From: Tubulanus polymorphus
Taxonomy: Eukaryota; Nemertea; Palaeonemertea; Tubulaniformes; Tubulanidae
Length of the DNA stretch: 64,000 bases
Direction: 5' to 3'
Assembly (NCBI RefSeq): GCF_964204645.1
Contig: NC_134028.1
Coordinates: 16,359,263-16,423,262, forward strand
Of this stretch, positions 44,320-55,236 are shown one piece after another. Position numbers and translations under genes: made by a program. The notes below the pieces were generated by a model, which ran no database searches, was not told the origin of the DNA, and was given only the letters and a program-made list of their open reading frames with translations. How positions within the stretch are numbered: the first letter of the stretch is position 1; each line of letters starts with the position of its first letter.

Positions 44320-44553
44320 ATGGCGTGGAAGGTGGATTGGAACAGACGAAACAAAGTGTCCGAAATAACCGTGTGCCACCTTGAAGGCATGTTCGAAATA
44401 TTCCTTGTCAAGTATTCATTGCAGATCGCTTGCGTAATTCCGGTAACTAGTTGCGAGGCAGAGCGATCTTTCTCTACTTTTCGGCGTGTGAAACTGTGTT
44501 GCGTTCTAGATGAGAGAGGAGCGCCTAGTGGCGCTCGTTTTAGCGAACAGTAG
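44320..44553 (+). pseudogene. hAT transposase C-terminal dimerisation remnant
   Basis: The frame contains IACVIPVTSCEAERSFSTFRRVK, close to the L-x-x-P-V-T-S-x-x-x-E-R-x-F-S block of the hAT-family C-terminal dimerisation domain (residues ~36-58). The remainder of the transposase is absent and the frame runs into unrelated sequence. Confidence 0.75.
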
Positions 44554-44559
44554 GTCACA

Positions 44560-45735
44560 GTCGTCAGGTATCAATTATGCGGAAAACGTCCAGCATTTTA
44601 TAAACCAGAAGCCGCGTCGTTTGTTTTCATATACGTGTGAACAGATATGAACTAAACATGATATTAAAGGTTTCGTTATGAAGTAACGTACATGTACTAG
44701 TCCTGTCTCGTATGGTATAGTATATAATTCGTCGGCGCCCAGGCTGGAACGCGAGCCTGGAAATAACTATGCCTGTAACCTGATACAGATCAGGCATGGA
44801 ATTGTCATGACGGTTATGGCAGCCACTTGGTCAATTTTGCTGAATGGGTAGCCAGACCAGGAAATTATCGGGAAATATGAGAATAGGACCAGTATACTAT
44901 TCGTATGGTGTTGCCATCTGATGTTGATGTCGATGCTACACGCATTACACACATTACACTAAGACGCTTTGACCATGAACGTAGGCATTTAACTAAAGTT
45001 TACGTACATTCAGTTAGTTTTTTTTCCTGGGAATGGCTTTCAATATACGGGTAATATGTACAACTAAGCATAGTTTACATTAAATGAATGGATAGTAAAT
45101 TTACCTTTCTAGTGCTTTGGATACTTTCATTCGGGGTAATTCTAATCTGAGTTTCAGCTGTCCAACCTAAAGTATTAATAATAAATGATTAAGCAAAAAA
45201 GTAGCTCTTTTCGCAGTCGCGAGTATCACAGAGACAAACTGTGACGCAATTCTGGTATGTTCATTATATTTTTCATTTATCTGAACAACACATTAAAGAG
45301 GATTATCCAGCTTTTTCATTCAGACGATTTTAGATGTGACGGTTAAGGCGTGCATCATAGGCGACTATTTTATTCAGCATTCAGCGTCAGCAGTAAGGTA
45401 ATCTACAAACATTTATTCCTTGGCGAGCCATACACGTCAATAGCTCATTGAAGATAAGTTTTACATGTGCACACGCTAGTCCAATAAGAGTTAATCGTAT
45501 TAAAAAAACGCATCGATATCACCGATATCAACAATGTAAGTGGAAAAAACAAAGATGGTAGGCAGAATTGATAATGGAAATGGTGGTAAAAACGCAAGTA
45601 TCAAAATCAAGTCATGATTATTGAATCATTTTATTTACACGTTCCAATCGATTTCGACTCATATTGTCGAGTCCTTTTTCAGGAAATGAATATATACGTG
45701 GTATACTATCAATAACAAGGCAATTCGATACTACG
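44560..45735. other. Gene-free interval
   Basis: No open frame, splice pattern or repeat that I can support across about 1.2 kb. Short ORFs such as 44767-44952 on the minus strand have no motif. Confidence 0.45.
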
Positions 45736-45979
45736 TATCTATGTCCCCCACGATAGCCAGTATAGCCAGTATCAATGACCCCTGAAGACACTGATCTTCG
45801 GTATAGAAAAATGATGAATGTATCCAGGGATAACCATACTATGAAATATCATTTTCCTGCTATGAATGGTTATTTAAGAATTGAGTTTACAGGGTTTTAG
45901 GCAAACGGCGTCTACCAACCTTGACCTTTGACCCTAGAACTCCAAAATCACTAATGCACATCCTCTTCCCAGGGGTAAT

Positions 45980-45985
45980 CATACT
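45980..45985. repeat. Polinton target-site duplication, left (CATACT)
   Basis: Six bases repeated at 57223-57228. The undisturbed sequence GGTAATCATACT followed by AYGTAATATCAT is seen in other units of the host repeat. Confidence 0.93.
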
Positions 45986-46107
45986 AGTATTAGGGTATTA
46001 TTTGTTCTATACCAAAGGTGGAACGGTCGAAAAATAAATTCTCGCACACTCGTATTTATTTTTCGACCATTCAACATTTGATACAAAACAACTAATACCC
46101 TATTACT
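45986..46107. repeat. Terminal palindrome, left end of the Polinton
   Basis: Arms TAGGGTATTATTTGTTC / AACAACTAATACCCTA and GGTCGAAAAATAAAT / ATTTATTTTTCGACC surround a TCTCGCACACTCG centre. It could fold into a long hairpin. Confidence 0.9.
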
Positions 46108-46207
46108 TCTACATAATCACAAGTCTCATAATTTACAAGCCTCAACACGTTGAGTATTGCGTAATACATGTTGATTCTAGATGGATGGTTCTAGAAAACT
46201 ACATTAG

Positions 46208-46396
46208 CCAATCACAGTTGAGTATTACACTATCCAATCACAGTTGAGTATTCCCAGCCAATCACAGTTGAGTATTCCCTATTACTCTATCCAATCACAG
46301 TTGAGTATTCCCTATTATTCTAGCCAATCACAAGCCTCATAATTTACAAGCCTCAACACGCAGCTGGGTTTTCCCCACTGTCGAGTAGTATAAATA
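46208..46396 (+). promoter_or_regulatory. Arm-embedded promoter: five CCAAT boxes and a TATA box
   Basis: CCAATCAC occurs at 46208, 46234, 46258, 46291 and 46324, four of them within CCAATCACAGTTGAGTATT. TATAAATAG lies at 46389-46397, 45 bp before the ATG at 46441. The opposite arm carries the same set facing the other way. CCAAT arrays plus TATA are classic RNA polymerase II promoter parts; activity is inferred. Confidence 0.65.
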
Positions 46397-46440
46397 GGAG
46401 GGACGCACCACGTGGCGGGACGCGTTGAGAGGTAAGTGTT

Positions 46441-49400
46441 ATGTTCAATTTTAATAAAAAATATCTTTTTAAAATAGAGAGTAGTAAGAAGTACTACTGT
46501 TCAACATGTAAAATTAATATTGATAAATCTCATAAAGCAAGACACAATAAAACTAAATCTCACTTAGAAAATAAATTAAAGTGAGAATATAAAGATGATA
46601 TATTAGAAAATAAATTAGATGAATTAAAGAATGAAAAAGAAATATATAAATGTGATACATGTAATCAATCATTCAGTGAACAAAGATATTATGAACAACA
46701 TTTAAAATCTAAAAGTCATATTAGAAATATGAATAATGATATTTTAGGTGAAGATTATTTTGATAATGATTGTATTAAACCGAAGACAATTAAAAGAATA
46801 AAAGATACTCTAAATAATAAGAAATCATATATGGAAAATGTTAGAAATTATATTTATTCATTAGATAATAAAAAAGAAATAGAAATAACCGAAGCATTCA
46901 AAAGTGATATTGGACCAGCTGCAATTGAATTTAAATTTCATAAAGGCAAAACATTAGAAGAAAATAAAAAGCATTTAGAAAATATGAAAAATATTATAAG
47001 AATAATTACAGATGTTGAATACCCTATAATTAGTATATCTTCTAAAGTTAAATTTATAAAATCTAAAGATAAACCAATATATAATATAAATTCTCATTCA
47101 CAACATATAATATCTAAACAACATATAGATGATAGATTAGATAAATGTTATAATGAAATAAAAAGTAAAATAGAAGAGAAATATTTTGAAGGATCAGGTT
47201 TAATATTTGATGAAATAATATTTATGACTTTACATGTATAGAATACAAAATATAATAAGCTAACTGAATCAAAACCAATTGATGAAAATAATTTATTATA
47301 TTATAAAGATAATAATATAAATGGATCAAGTTATATCAAATTACCATTTAAAACTAATGCTGTAATAAATGTACAAAATGAAGATGATAAATGTTTTCTT
47401 TGGTCAATTATAAGTTGCTTACATCCAACAGAAGATATTACACATAGTTTTAGATTGACAAATTATAAAAAATTTGAAAATAATTATAAGACAGATAATC
47501 ATCCTGTTAGAATTAAAAATATCCCAAAAATAGAAAGAGATAATAATATAAAGATAAATGTGTTTGATTTAGTCAAATTACCAAAAACAAAAGGTAACAA
47601 TATAAAACATCACACATTAGAACCTTTATACCTATCAAAAGATTATGATTCAAATGATGTTATAGATATATCATATTATGGGAAACATTATATGTATATT
47701 AAAATTGATTTATTTTTTAAATCAGAAAATGGTTTTGATAATAAGATATATCTATGTAGAAAATGTATAACTTAATTCAGATAGTGCAAAAAATTGCATT
47801 ATTAAATCATAAACAATTATGTGAAAATCATGATTATTGTAAAAAATGTCTTACCAAATGAAAAGGATAAATTATTAGAATTCAAAAAATATAATTACAA
47901 GAATAAAGTACCATTTGTAATATATGGAGATTTTTAATCATTAAATAAAGAATTAACTGATCAAGATAGAAAAGAAATATATCATAAAATAAAGAAATTA
48001 AATTCTATTGAAAATGATGTAATTGATTATTCAGATCCTCTAATAACAAATACCATTGAAAAGATTCATCGAATGCTGCAGCTTTCGGGTTATATATAAA
48101 ATCTGATTACCCAGAACTAATTAAAAGTGAATATTATAATTACAGAAATGAAAATGTTATCAATCATTTTTGTGACTTATTAATTGAATATGAAATAAAA
48201 TTTAATAAATTGTTAAATAAAAATAAAGAAATAATTATGACAGAAGATATAGAAGAATTTGAGTTTGCTGATAAATGTTATCATTGTGAAACGATATTTA
48301 ATTATAAAAAAGTTAGAGACCATGATCATTTGAATGGAAAGTTTAGAGGCGCAGCGCATGAATATTGTCACTTACAAGCTAAGAAAATTAACTTTGTTCC
48401 AGTAATACTTCACAATTTATCAGGGTATGATGCTCATTTATTTATCAAACAGTTATGCCATAAAATAGAAGAAATCAATAATGAAATAGAAAGAGTAAAT
48501 TCAAATAGATCAAAAGATAAAATACCAACATATAAATTTAAAATGTTAGCTAAAACATCTGAGAATTATATATCTTTCCAATTTGGATGCCTAAGATTTA
48601 TAGATTCATATAGATTTTTAAGTAGTTCATTAGATAATTTATCAAAATCATAAGTTGATGATGAATTAAAGATATTAAAGCAACACTATCCAAATAATGA
48701 TGATTTTCAATTAATGAGATATAAAGGAGCAATTCCATATTCATTTTATAAATCACATGATGATTTCAATATAACTGAAATATTAAAAGAACAATTCTGT
48801 GATGAATTAAAAAATGAATATGTTAAAGATGAAGTCTATGATAGAACATTGAATATTTGGAATCATTTTGAAATGAAAAATCATGGACAATTAGTAGATT
48901 TATATTTAAAATCAGATGTATTATTATTAACTGATATATTTGAAAGGTTTAGAGATGTAAATCTAAAATATTTTAATATTGATCCATGCCATTGTTATTC
49001 TAGTCCAGGTTTAACTTGGGATTGTGGTTTAAAATTTACAGATATAAAAATGGTTTTGTTAACAAATATAGATCAATTATTATTATTTGAAAAATCTATA
49101 ACATGAGGTGTTTCGGGTGTATTAGGCGATAGATATTTCAATGTAAATGATAACCCTGGATATAAGTTATTATATGTAGATGCAAATAATCTATATGGTT
49201 GGGCAATGATGGAACCTCAACCTTATGGAGTATTTGAAATAACTGAAGTTTTACAGCATGAAAATAATGATACATTTGATTGGAAGAAAAGAAATCTAGA
49301 TATTGCGGATGATTCAGATACTGGTTACTTCTTTGTAGTAGATTTAGAATACCCTGAAAATATTAATTTTAAATCTAGAAATCTAGCATACTGCCCCGAA

Positions 49401-50508
49401 CATAAAACTGTTACACACGAAGAATTTTCAAATTATCAATAAGAATTAAACCCGAAAATCATATTCATACAGAAAAATTAAAGGTAACTCAGGAAGATAA
49501 ATATAATTATGTAGTGCATTATAGAATGTTAAAATTCTATTTGAATCAAGGAATGATTCTAAAAAAAGTACATAGATATATTTCGTTCAGTCAATCTAAA
49601 TGGTTAGAAAAATATATAGATTTTAACACCAAATAGAGAACTTAAGCTAAAACCGATTTCGAGAAAGATTTCTTCAAACTAATGAATAATGCATTCTATG
49701 GTAAGACTTGTGAAAATATTAGAAATAGAAATGATATTGAGTTAGTTAGCAATGGTAAAAGGATAAGGCATTTACAAACATATCCTAAATTTATCGGTAC
49801 CAGAATATTTGATAAAAATTTAGCTGCAGTTAAAATGAGAACTTCTATGAAATTTAATAAACCAATTTATGTTGGTGCTTCAGTTTTAGAAATATCAAAA
49901 TTATTAATGTATGAATTTTACTATAACGTTTTACAACCTTATTTTGGAGAAAAGCATATAGAAATCTTATATTTTGATACTGACAGTTACATATTAAAGA
50001 TTAAAACTAATAAAATAACAGATGACTTAAAAACATTAAAACATAATTTTGATTTCGGTAATTATCCTAAAGATCATGAATTGTTTAACAATGATAATAA
50101 AAAGGTGCCCGGTAAATTCAAAGATGAATTAGGAGGTGAAGAAATGATAGAATTTATAGGTATTAGATCTAAAATGTATTCATATAAAACTAAAACTCAT
50201 GAAGCTAAAAATTTAAAAGGAATTACTAAAAGTGTAGTAGAAAAGAAAATTCATTTCAAAGATTACATCAATTGTATATTTAATGAAGAAGTTAGAAAAC
50301 AAAAGATGAAATGTTTAAGATCTGAGTACCACGAGATGTTTATTGAAGAAATAGAAAAGGTTAGTTTGAACCCATTTGATGATAAAAGATATATTCTGGA
50401 TGATGGTATACACACAGTTGCTTATGGTTGCAATTTAGAAGAATATCTAAAACTTAAAAGAGAAGAAACAAAAGAAATGGAAATAATGAACAGGATTCTA
50501 AAATGTTA
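46441..50508 (+). pseudogene. Polinton protein-primed DNA polymerase B with N-terminal zinc fingers
   Basis: Replicates the element. The ATG lies inside the terminal arm. Two C2H2 fingers (CSTC..H.....H and CDTC..H.....H, residues ~20-95) precede a Polinton-specific N-terminal region (CFLWSIISCLHP near 47395). The exonuclease region has RDHDHLNGKFRGAAHEYCH and HNLSGYDAH (48320-48440). Polymerase motif A reads LLYVDANNLYGWAM (near 49170), motif B LMNNAFYGKTCEN (49680) and motif C YFDTDSYIL (49975). In-frame TGA (46582), TAG (47239), TAA (47773) and further stops or shifts (47930-48100, 48651, 49104, 49440-49640) inactivate it. The 3' end from 49682 is a clean 275-codon frame. Confidence 0.93.
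50153..50393 (+). repeat. 241-bp direct duplication within polB, copy 1
   Basis: Matches 51340-51580 with about two substitutions. It encodes IGIRSKMYSYK to FDDKRY of the polymerase C-terminus. Confidence 0.95.
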
Positions 50509-50538
50509 ATCAATTTTTAATACAAATATATATTATAA

Positions 50539-51156
50539 ATGGAAAATACACAAACTATAAATATAAACAATAAGAAATGTTGGAAGTGTAAAATAAATAA
50601 ATCATTATCAGAATATTATAAAGATAAATATTCTAATGATGGTAAGCAAAGTTACTGTAAAAGCTGTACTAAAGTTGTTAATAAATCATTTCATGAAAAT
50701 AACCCAGAATATATGAGAGATTGGAAAAAATATAACCGTGAACATATCAATAATTATTAAAAAGTAAAATAAAATTCAGATCCATTATTCAAATTATCAA
50801 AAATTCATAGATCTAGTTTGAACAGAGTTTTCAAAAATTATATAAAATCTGATAGATCAATTGGTTATTTATGGTGCTCTATAGAATTTTTTAAAGCATG
50901 GATAGAATATCAGTTCGATAATAATATGACATTTGAGAATCATGGAGAATATTGGGAGTTAGATCATGTTATCCCATTATCATCAATAGAAGATGAATCT
51001 GAAATAAAAACAATATGTAATTGGAAGAATATTCAACCTTTATCGAAAATAGAAAATAGAATTAAACATGATAAAATTGATAATGAATTATATAATAATC
51101 AAATAATTAAAGCTGAAAGATTTATACAATTATGGAATAATATAAAAGGAATATGA
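50539..51156 (+). pseudogene. HNH endonuclease with N-terminal CxxC zinc site
   Basis: A 206-codon frame interrupted only by two TAA codons (50758 and 50770). The N-terminus has CWKCKINKSLSEYYKDK and YCKSCTK (two CxxC pairs, residues ~14-44). The C-terminal half has WELDHVIPLSS and NWKNIQPLSKIENRIKHDK, the H-N-H/N core of HNH nucleases found as free-standing or homing endonucleases in large DNA viruses and phages. It follows the polB stop by 30 bp and is enclosed by the polB duplication. HNH genes are not part of the standard Polinton set as I know it. Confidence 0.85.
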
Positions 51157-51339
51157 TTGAATATCGAGAATCCGAAATGACTTATCTGGACAATTTATTT
51201 GTTCCTATAGATAGACAAAAGTAGTGAGATATTAAAATCATATTCTTCTATTTCTTTTCAAAGAAGATTTTAAATAGAATTCAAATAAAAAATATTTAAA
51301 AAACAATAACTTCAACTATATAATGAATTCTATTATATT

Positions 51340-51580
51340 TTTATAGGTATTAGATCTAAAATGTATTCATATAAAACTAAAACTCATGAAGCTAAAAATT
51401 TAAAAGGAATTACTAAAAGTGTAGTAGAAAAGAACATTCATTTCAAAGATTACATCAATTGTATATTTAATGAAGAAGTTAGAAAAAAAAAGATGAAATG
51501 TTTAAGATCTGAGTACCACGAGATGTTTATTGAAGAAATAGAAAAGGTTAGTTTGAACCCATTTGATGATAAAAGATATA
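51340..51580 (+). repeat. 241-bp direct duplication of polB, copy 2
   Basis: Second copy of 50153-50393. At its end the reading passes directly into ATPase sequence, so the duplication marks a rearrangement breakpoint. Confidence 0.95.
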
Positions 51581-51952
51581 GAAAATTTAGATAATTGTAT
51601 AAAAATAGCAATTGATATTTACAAAGGATCTAATACATTATTCATCATAGATGATAGTGCTAATTTACATGATTCAAAAGTTAGAGAAAGTGAACTATGT
51701 TATTTAGCTTTCTCTGGGAGACATTTTGGGATAACAACATGGGTTTCAAATCAAAAATATAATTCAATTGTTAAAGATTTTAGGGAAAACATTAGATTTT
51801 TAGTTTTATTCTACAATAAAGATAGAAAATCTATGCAACAATCTTTGGAAGAAAATCAAATTATACCTACTGACTTACATGATGAATATATGAATAAATT
51901 AAAGAATAATAAAGGCTCAAAAATTACTTCTGACGCTTCAATTTCCTTATGA
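51581..51952 (+). pseudogene. Polinton packaging ATPase, C-terminal half
   Basis: The frame contains ENLDNCIKIAIDIYKGSNTLFIIDDS (Walker B-like), SELCYLAFSGRHFGITTWVSNQ and RENIRFLVLFYNK, conserved in A32-like packaging ATPases. It is open to its stop at 51950-51952, but the Walker A half is absent; the polB duplicate is fused where it should be. Packaging ATPases pump DNA into capsids. Confidence 0.88.
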
Positions 51953-51959
51953 ATATAAA

Positions 51960-52267
51960 TTTATAAAATAAGGCATTTAAAGCATTTACGTATTAGATAC
52001 GTATTAAGTACGTATTAGATACGTATTAGATACATTAATACTTAAAACCCCTTTTTAAAAATGTTTTATTTATTTTAATTTTTCAACTAATATATTTTTA
52101 TTTTTTCAACTAAGTTTGAAAATAATAAAGGTTATTTAGATTAATACATATTAGATACATAAATACTTAAATACGTATTAGATACGTATTAAATACGTAT
52201 TAGATACCTAAATGCTTAAAACCCCTTTTTTATTAACGATTATCTTATACCATTTTCAACTATTATT
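51960..52267. repeat. AT-rich convergent-gene spacer with ACGTATTAGAT repeats
   Basis: Two clusters of an 11-bp unit, ACGTATTAGAT (51985-52025 and 52140-52205), each followed by CTTAAAACCCCTTTTT. It separates the plus-strand ATPase from the minus-strand gene block, so it may hold transcription ends for both; that role is an inference. Confidence 0.6.
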
Positions 52268-52725
52268 TTATATGAATGTGAGATTAACATCATTTTCATC
52301 ATCATCATCATCCTCCAATTCATCATCAGACTCTAACAATCTATTAAACCTATCTACCGGATCATCATAAGTTTCTTCATTATAATCCTTTTTCATCCTA
52401 TCTACCGCAACATCAATAGTTACTACTTTACGTCTCGTCCAATCTGTATCTATATAATCTTCATTATCAATATGCTTATCTGTAACTATATTTTCCTTAT
52501 TTTCTTTCTTAGTGTTTGGTCTTAATATTTTATTTACAATGTTTGATCATCTTTACTGTGTTCAGGTACCTTAGATAAAAATTCACTTAATAAATCTTTA
52601 TATAAATCTTTACCATTTACTTTTTTATTTGAAACAAACTTTGTTACATATCTTAATGAGTGTTCTATAAATTCTCTTAAACCAACGCGTTTTATAACAT
52701 TAATAATATGTACAAATGTATTCAT
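52268..52725 (-). pseudogene. Polinton ORF of unknown function with acidic tail
   Basis: Starts MNTFVHIINVIKRVGLREFI; one frameshift near 52535 leads to an Asp/Glu-rich C-terminus (DDELEDDDDDDENDV). About 150 residues in all. No domain recognised. Nearest the centre of the minus-strand block. Confidence 0.55.
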
Positions 52726-52734
52726 ATGGTTAAT

Positions 52735-53061
52735 TCAATTTGATTGGCAGTTTGAAAATTCACCTTTACAATAACCACAATAATTTCTATTTTCACTATG
52801 ATCTAATATTATTTCATTATTATATGTAGAAGGTAAAACATTATCAGATGTAGGAGGTAAAACATTATTATCAATTTCATTACTTACATTATCAACAACT
52901 TCACTTTTATTATTATCGATTTCTATTAGTTTAGTATTATAATTTTTGAAAATAGGATCAAATATCAAAGCTATATTACAAGGTATTACATAATATAAGC
53001 CATCATTATTTTCATGTTTATCAATTTATGGAATATGTTTATATACTTTACCTGCCTCCAT
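52735..53061 (-). pseudogene. Polinton ORF of unknown function ending in a CxxC pair
   Basis: ATG at 53061 (MEAGKVYKHIP), one in-frame TAA soon after, then an open frame to 52735 with LYYVIPCNIALIFDP, a Pro/Ser/Asn-rich linker and NYCGYCKGEF. Family not recognised. Confidence 0.5.
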
Positions 53062-53099
53062 TTATTATAGAATTTTTTATTAAAACTAAAATTTTAATA

Positions 53100-53905
53100 C
53101 ATAACACTATTCAATTGAGAATTTACAATATTTAATTGCGCGTCAGATATAATATAAATGTGCATTTTGAAATTTAAACTTCCTTTTTTCTCTTTCATGA
53201 ATAATTGTATCCCATCTTTTCTATTTTGTAGTTTTTTCCCAGAACCATGTAATGAATTATCCTCTGTTGTTCTTAGATCTAAACATAATGCATATTTATT
53301 ACCAGTATAATAATCAATTTAATTATTATTACAATTTTAGCAAATGTTATTTCCAATATAATATCTTCTTGAATCGCATATTTATATAAAGGTGCATTAT
53401 TATTTACCAATTCAAAGTCTAATGGAATTTTATATTTGCTTTCATAAATCTTTTTTATCAAATTATCTGTAGCATTAGTTATGATTGCATTATTAGCTTC
53501 TGATCTTAATTTATCATGGTTTTCTGATTGGATGCCTTGAAATATCATATTACTTCCATTTTCTTTTGTTAACCATAAATCTTTATAATGCATAAATAAA
53601 TTATAATCATCTAATGAAAAAACTGTTTCTGGTCCAATCTTTACAATTAATTTTTCAATCAAATATCTTCCAACATTATCGACAACATAATTATTATCAT
53701 GGCCAGATACTTTTATATCAGCAGATAAATAAATACGATTTGGAACATAAAAAGTATTTTTGTTACTCGAGGGATTCTAACATATAACGTTTCATCGGGA
53801 TTAATATTAGATTATGGGTAATTATATGATGAGATCTCTCTGCTTTAATAGCATTAGATATTCTTGAATTCTTAGAAGGATTTATGTAACTTCCCTCATT
53901 TATTT
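53100..53905 (-). pseudogene. Polinton major capsid protein with internal deletion
   Basis: The minus-strand frames show YINPSKNSRISNAIKAE, then a VPNRIYLSADIKVSG-like strand region, YNLFMHYKDLWLTKENGSN and APLYKYAIQEDIILEITFA (clean frame 53662-53340). The following sequence jumps to the C-terminal part (YALCLDLRTTEDNSLHGSG), whereas the copy at 11560-12650 keeps about 250 more residues between these points. The double jelly-roll capsid identity is inferred from the family-typical strand motifs. An N-terminal frameshift and the deletion make it non-functional. Confidence 0.72.
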
Positions 53906-54074
53906 AACAAAAAAATTAATTATTTATTTTTCATCATATTCACTAATCCAAAAATAATTGCACTTACAACTGTAATTAAGAATAAAATAAAATATTTTTA
54001 TTAAAATCTATTGCAGGAATATTATATTTAATTGATTTATTATATTGAAAAGCTTTTAGAAAACTATCTACCAT

Positions 54075-54524
54075 TCATATACTAAAAATTTTATAATTTA
54101 TTAATTCTTTTAATAATTTATCTTGTTCTTCAACTGTTATATTACCATTTAAACGTATTATCTTATCCAATGTATTTTTAAATTTATTAATTTCTTTTAT
54201 ATTAGATTTTATTTTTTCTTTATAACTTTTTATATTTAATTTTGAACTTATGCCGGTTAATACAATTGAACTTAAACCTAAAGCTCCAATTGAGATAGCT
54301 AAAGGTGTTAATGGTGAGAATAATGCTAAAAATGTTATTACAGAACTAATTGTTACTGAACCACGGATAATAAAATAATATATAATTTTAGATTTTAAAT
54401 GTTTTTTCTTTTTAACTTTTAAATCATTTTCAAATTCTAATATTTGTTTTTCCAAATATAATTTTGATATAGTTTTATTTATATCATGAGGAATAATATC
54501 AATATTATCAACTTTATCATCCAA
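54075..54524 (-). CDS. Polinton two-span membrane protein
   Basis: 149 codons, uninterrupted. A charged N-terminus (DDKVDNIDIIPHDINKTI) and a lysine-rich helix lead to two adjacent hydrophobic segments (residues ~55-95, SVTISSVITFLALFSPL and LAISIGALGLSSIVLTG), followed by a second lysine-rich helix. Homologue at 16993-17280. Function unknown; its position among capsid genes suggests a virion or assembly role. Confidence 0.65.
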   Translation of the reverse strand: MDDKVDNIDIIPHDINKTISKLYLEKQILEFENDLKVKKKKHLKSKIIYYFIIRGSVTISSVITFLALFSPLTPLAISIGALGLSSIVLTGISSKLNIKSYKEKIKSNIKEINKFKNTLDKIIRLNGNITVEEQDKLLKELINYKIFSI

Positions 54525-54543
54525 TTATTTAGAAAAGAAATTA

Positions 54544-54981
54544 CTAATTAGTAAATTTATATGCAACAAATATAACAATTACTGTTCCACCTAAAATCCA
54601 AATTATTTCATATTTCTGTTGTTCTCTACTTGGTGTATAATAATCTGATAATTTAGGTTTGTATAGATGTAATTTTTCTTTATTTGTTACTGCATTATAT
54701 AAACTCATAGCTTCATCAACTGATTGAAAATCTCTATGTGTAATTTTCTGGTTATATAATTCTTTGTTAATATAGTCCATATAATTTTGTCTCTTCTCTA
54801 TATTCTTCTGCTGCTTTATTATACTTTTCTAACGATAAGTTGTGTCTTCTTTGTTCTGCTAATGAACTATTTTTATCAGATGCTATATATCAATATATTA
54901 TATCAATAGATACCCACCACCAGTAAATGCCAAAGCGTTAACTATTGCCGATCCTATAATAGTTATAACTGCAGATGCCAT
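54544..54981 (-). pseudogene. Conserved Polinton membrane-associated ORF (frameshifted)
   Basis: ATG at 54981 (MASAVITIIGSAIVNALAF) starts a hydrophobic segment. After a stop and frameshift near 54900 comes a charged helix (SLEKYNKAAEEYREE), then the ORF at 54780 (DYINKELYNQKI, SVDEAMSLYN, LSDYYTPSREQQ) ending in a C-terminal membrane span (WILGGTVIVIFVAYKF). The NVDEAM-type block and LSDYY..S motif recall an uncharacterised ORF common in invertebrate Polintons; this is from memory of the family, not a search. Confidence 0.55.
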
Positions 54982-55005
54982 TTATTTAGTAAAAAAATTA
55001 CGCAT

Positions 55006-55227
55006 TTATATAGGAGGAATATATTTTTGTTTTTCCAAATAATCAATTGTTAAATTAGATAAAGTAACTGCTAACGTTTATTTTAAAATATCATTTATAT
55101 CAAATCTATCAACATTAACACTTCCCATTTTGAATACTTTTTTTAATACCATTGAATAACCAACAGTTCCAACTGATAATAATGCTCCATTATATAACCC
55201 AGTTATTATCCATTTATTATCACTCAT
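55006..55227 (-). pseudogene. Small Polinton ORF, 73 codons, one stop
   Basis: MSDNKWIITGLYNGALLSVG, a hydrophobic N-terminal half, one in-frame TAA at about codon 49, and a C-terminal TLSNLTIDYLEKQKYIPPI that is also conserved at 17410-17640. Unknown function. Confidence 0.55.
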
Positions 55228-55236
55228 TTATCTATC

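Larger units (their letters stand above)
45986..46475. repeat. Polinton terminal inverted repeat, left arm
   Basis: Outer 122 bp (45986-46107) form a palindrome. An interior with CCAATCACAGTTGAGTATT repeats then leads to a promoter and the first codons of the polB ORF. It matches 56700-57222 inverted with small indels. Confidence 0.92.

Noticed and set aside
46441-50508. Recoded or read-through stop codons in the Polinton genes
   Set aside because: TAA, TAG and TGA all occur, frameshifts and deletions accompany them, and decay differs between copies; ordinary pseudogenisation explains it.
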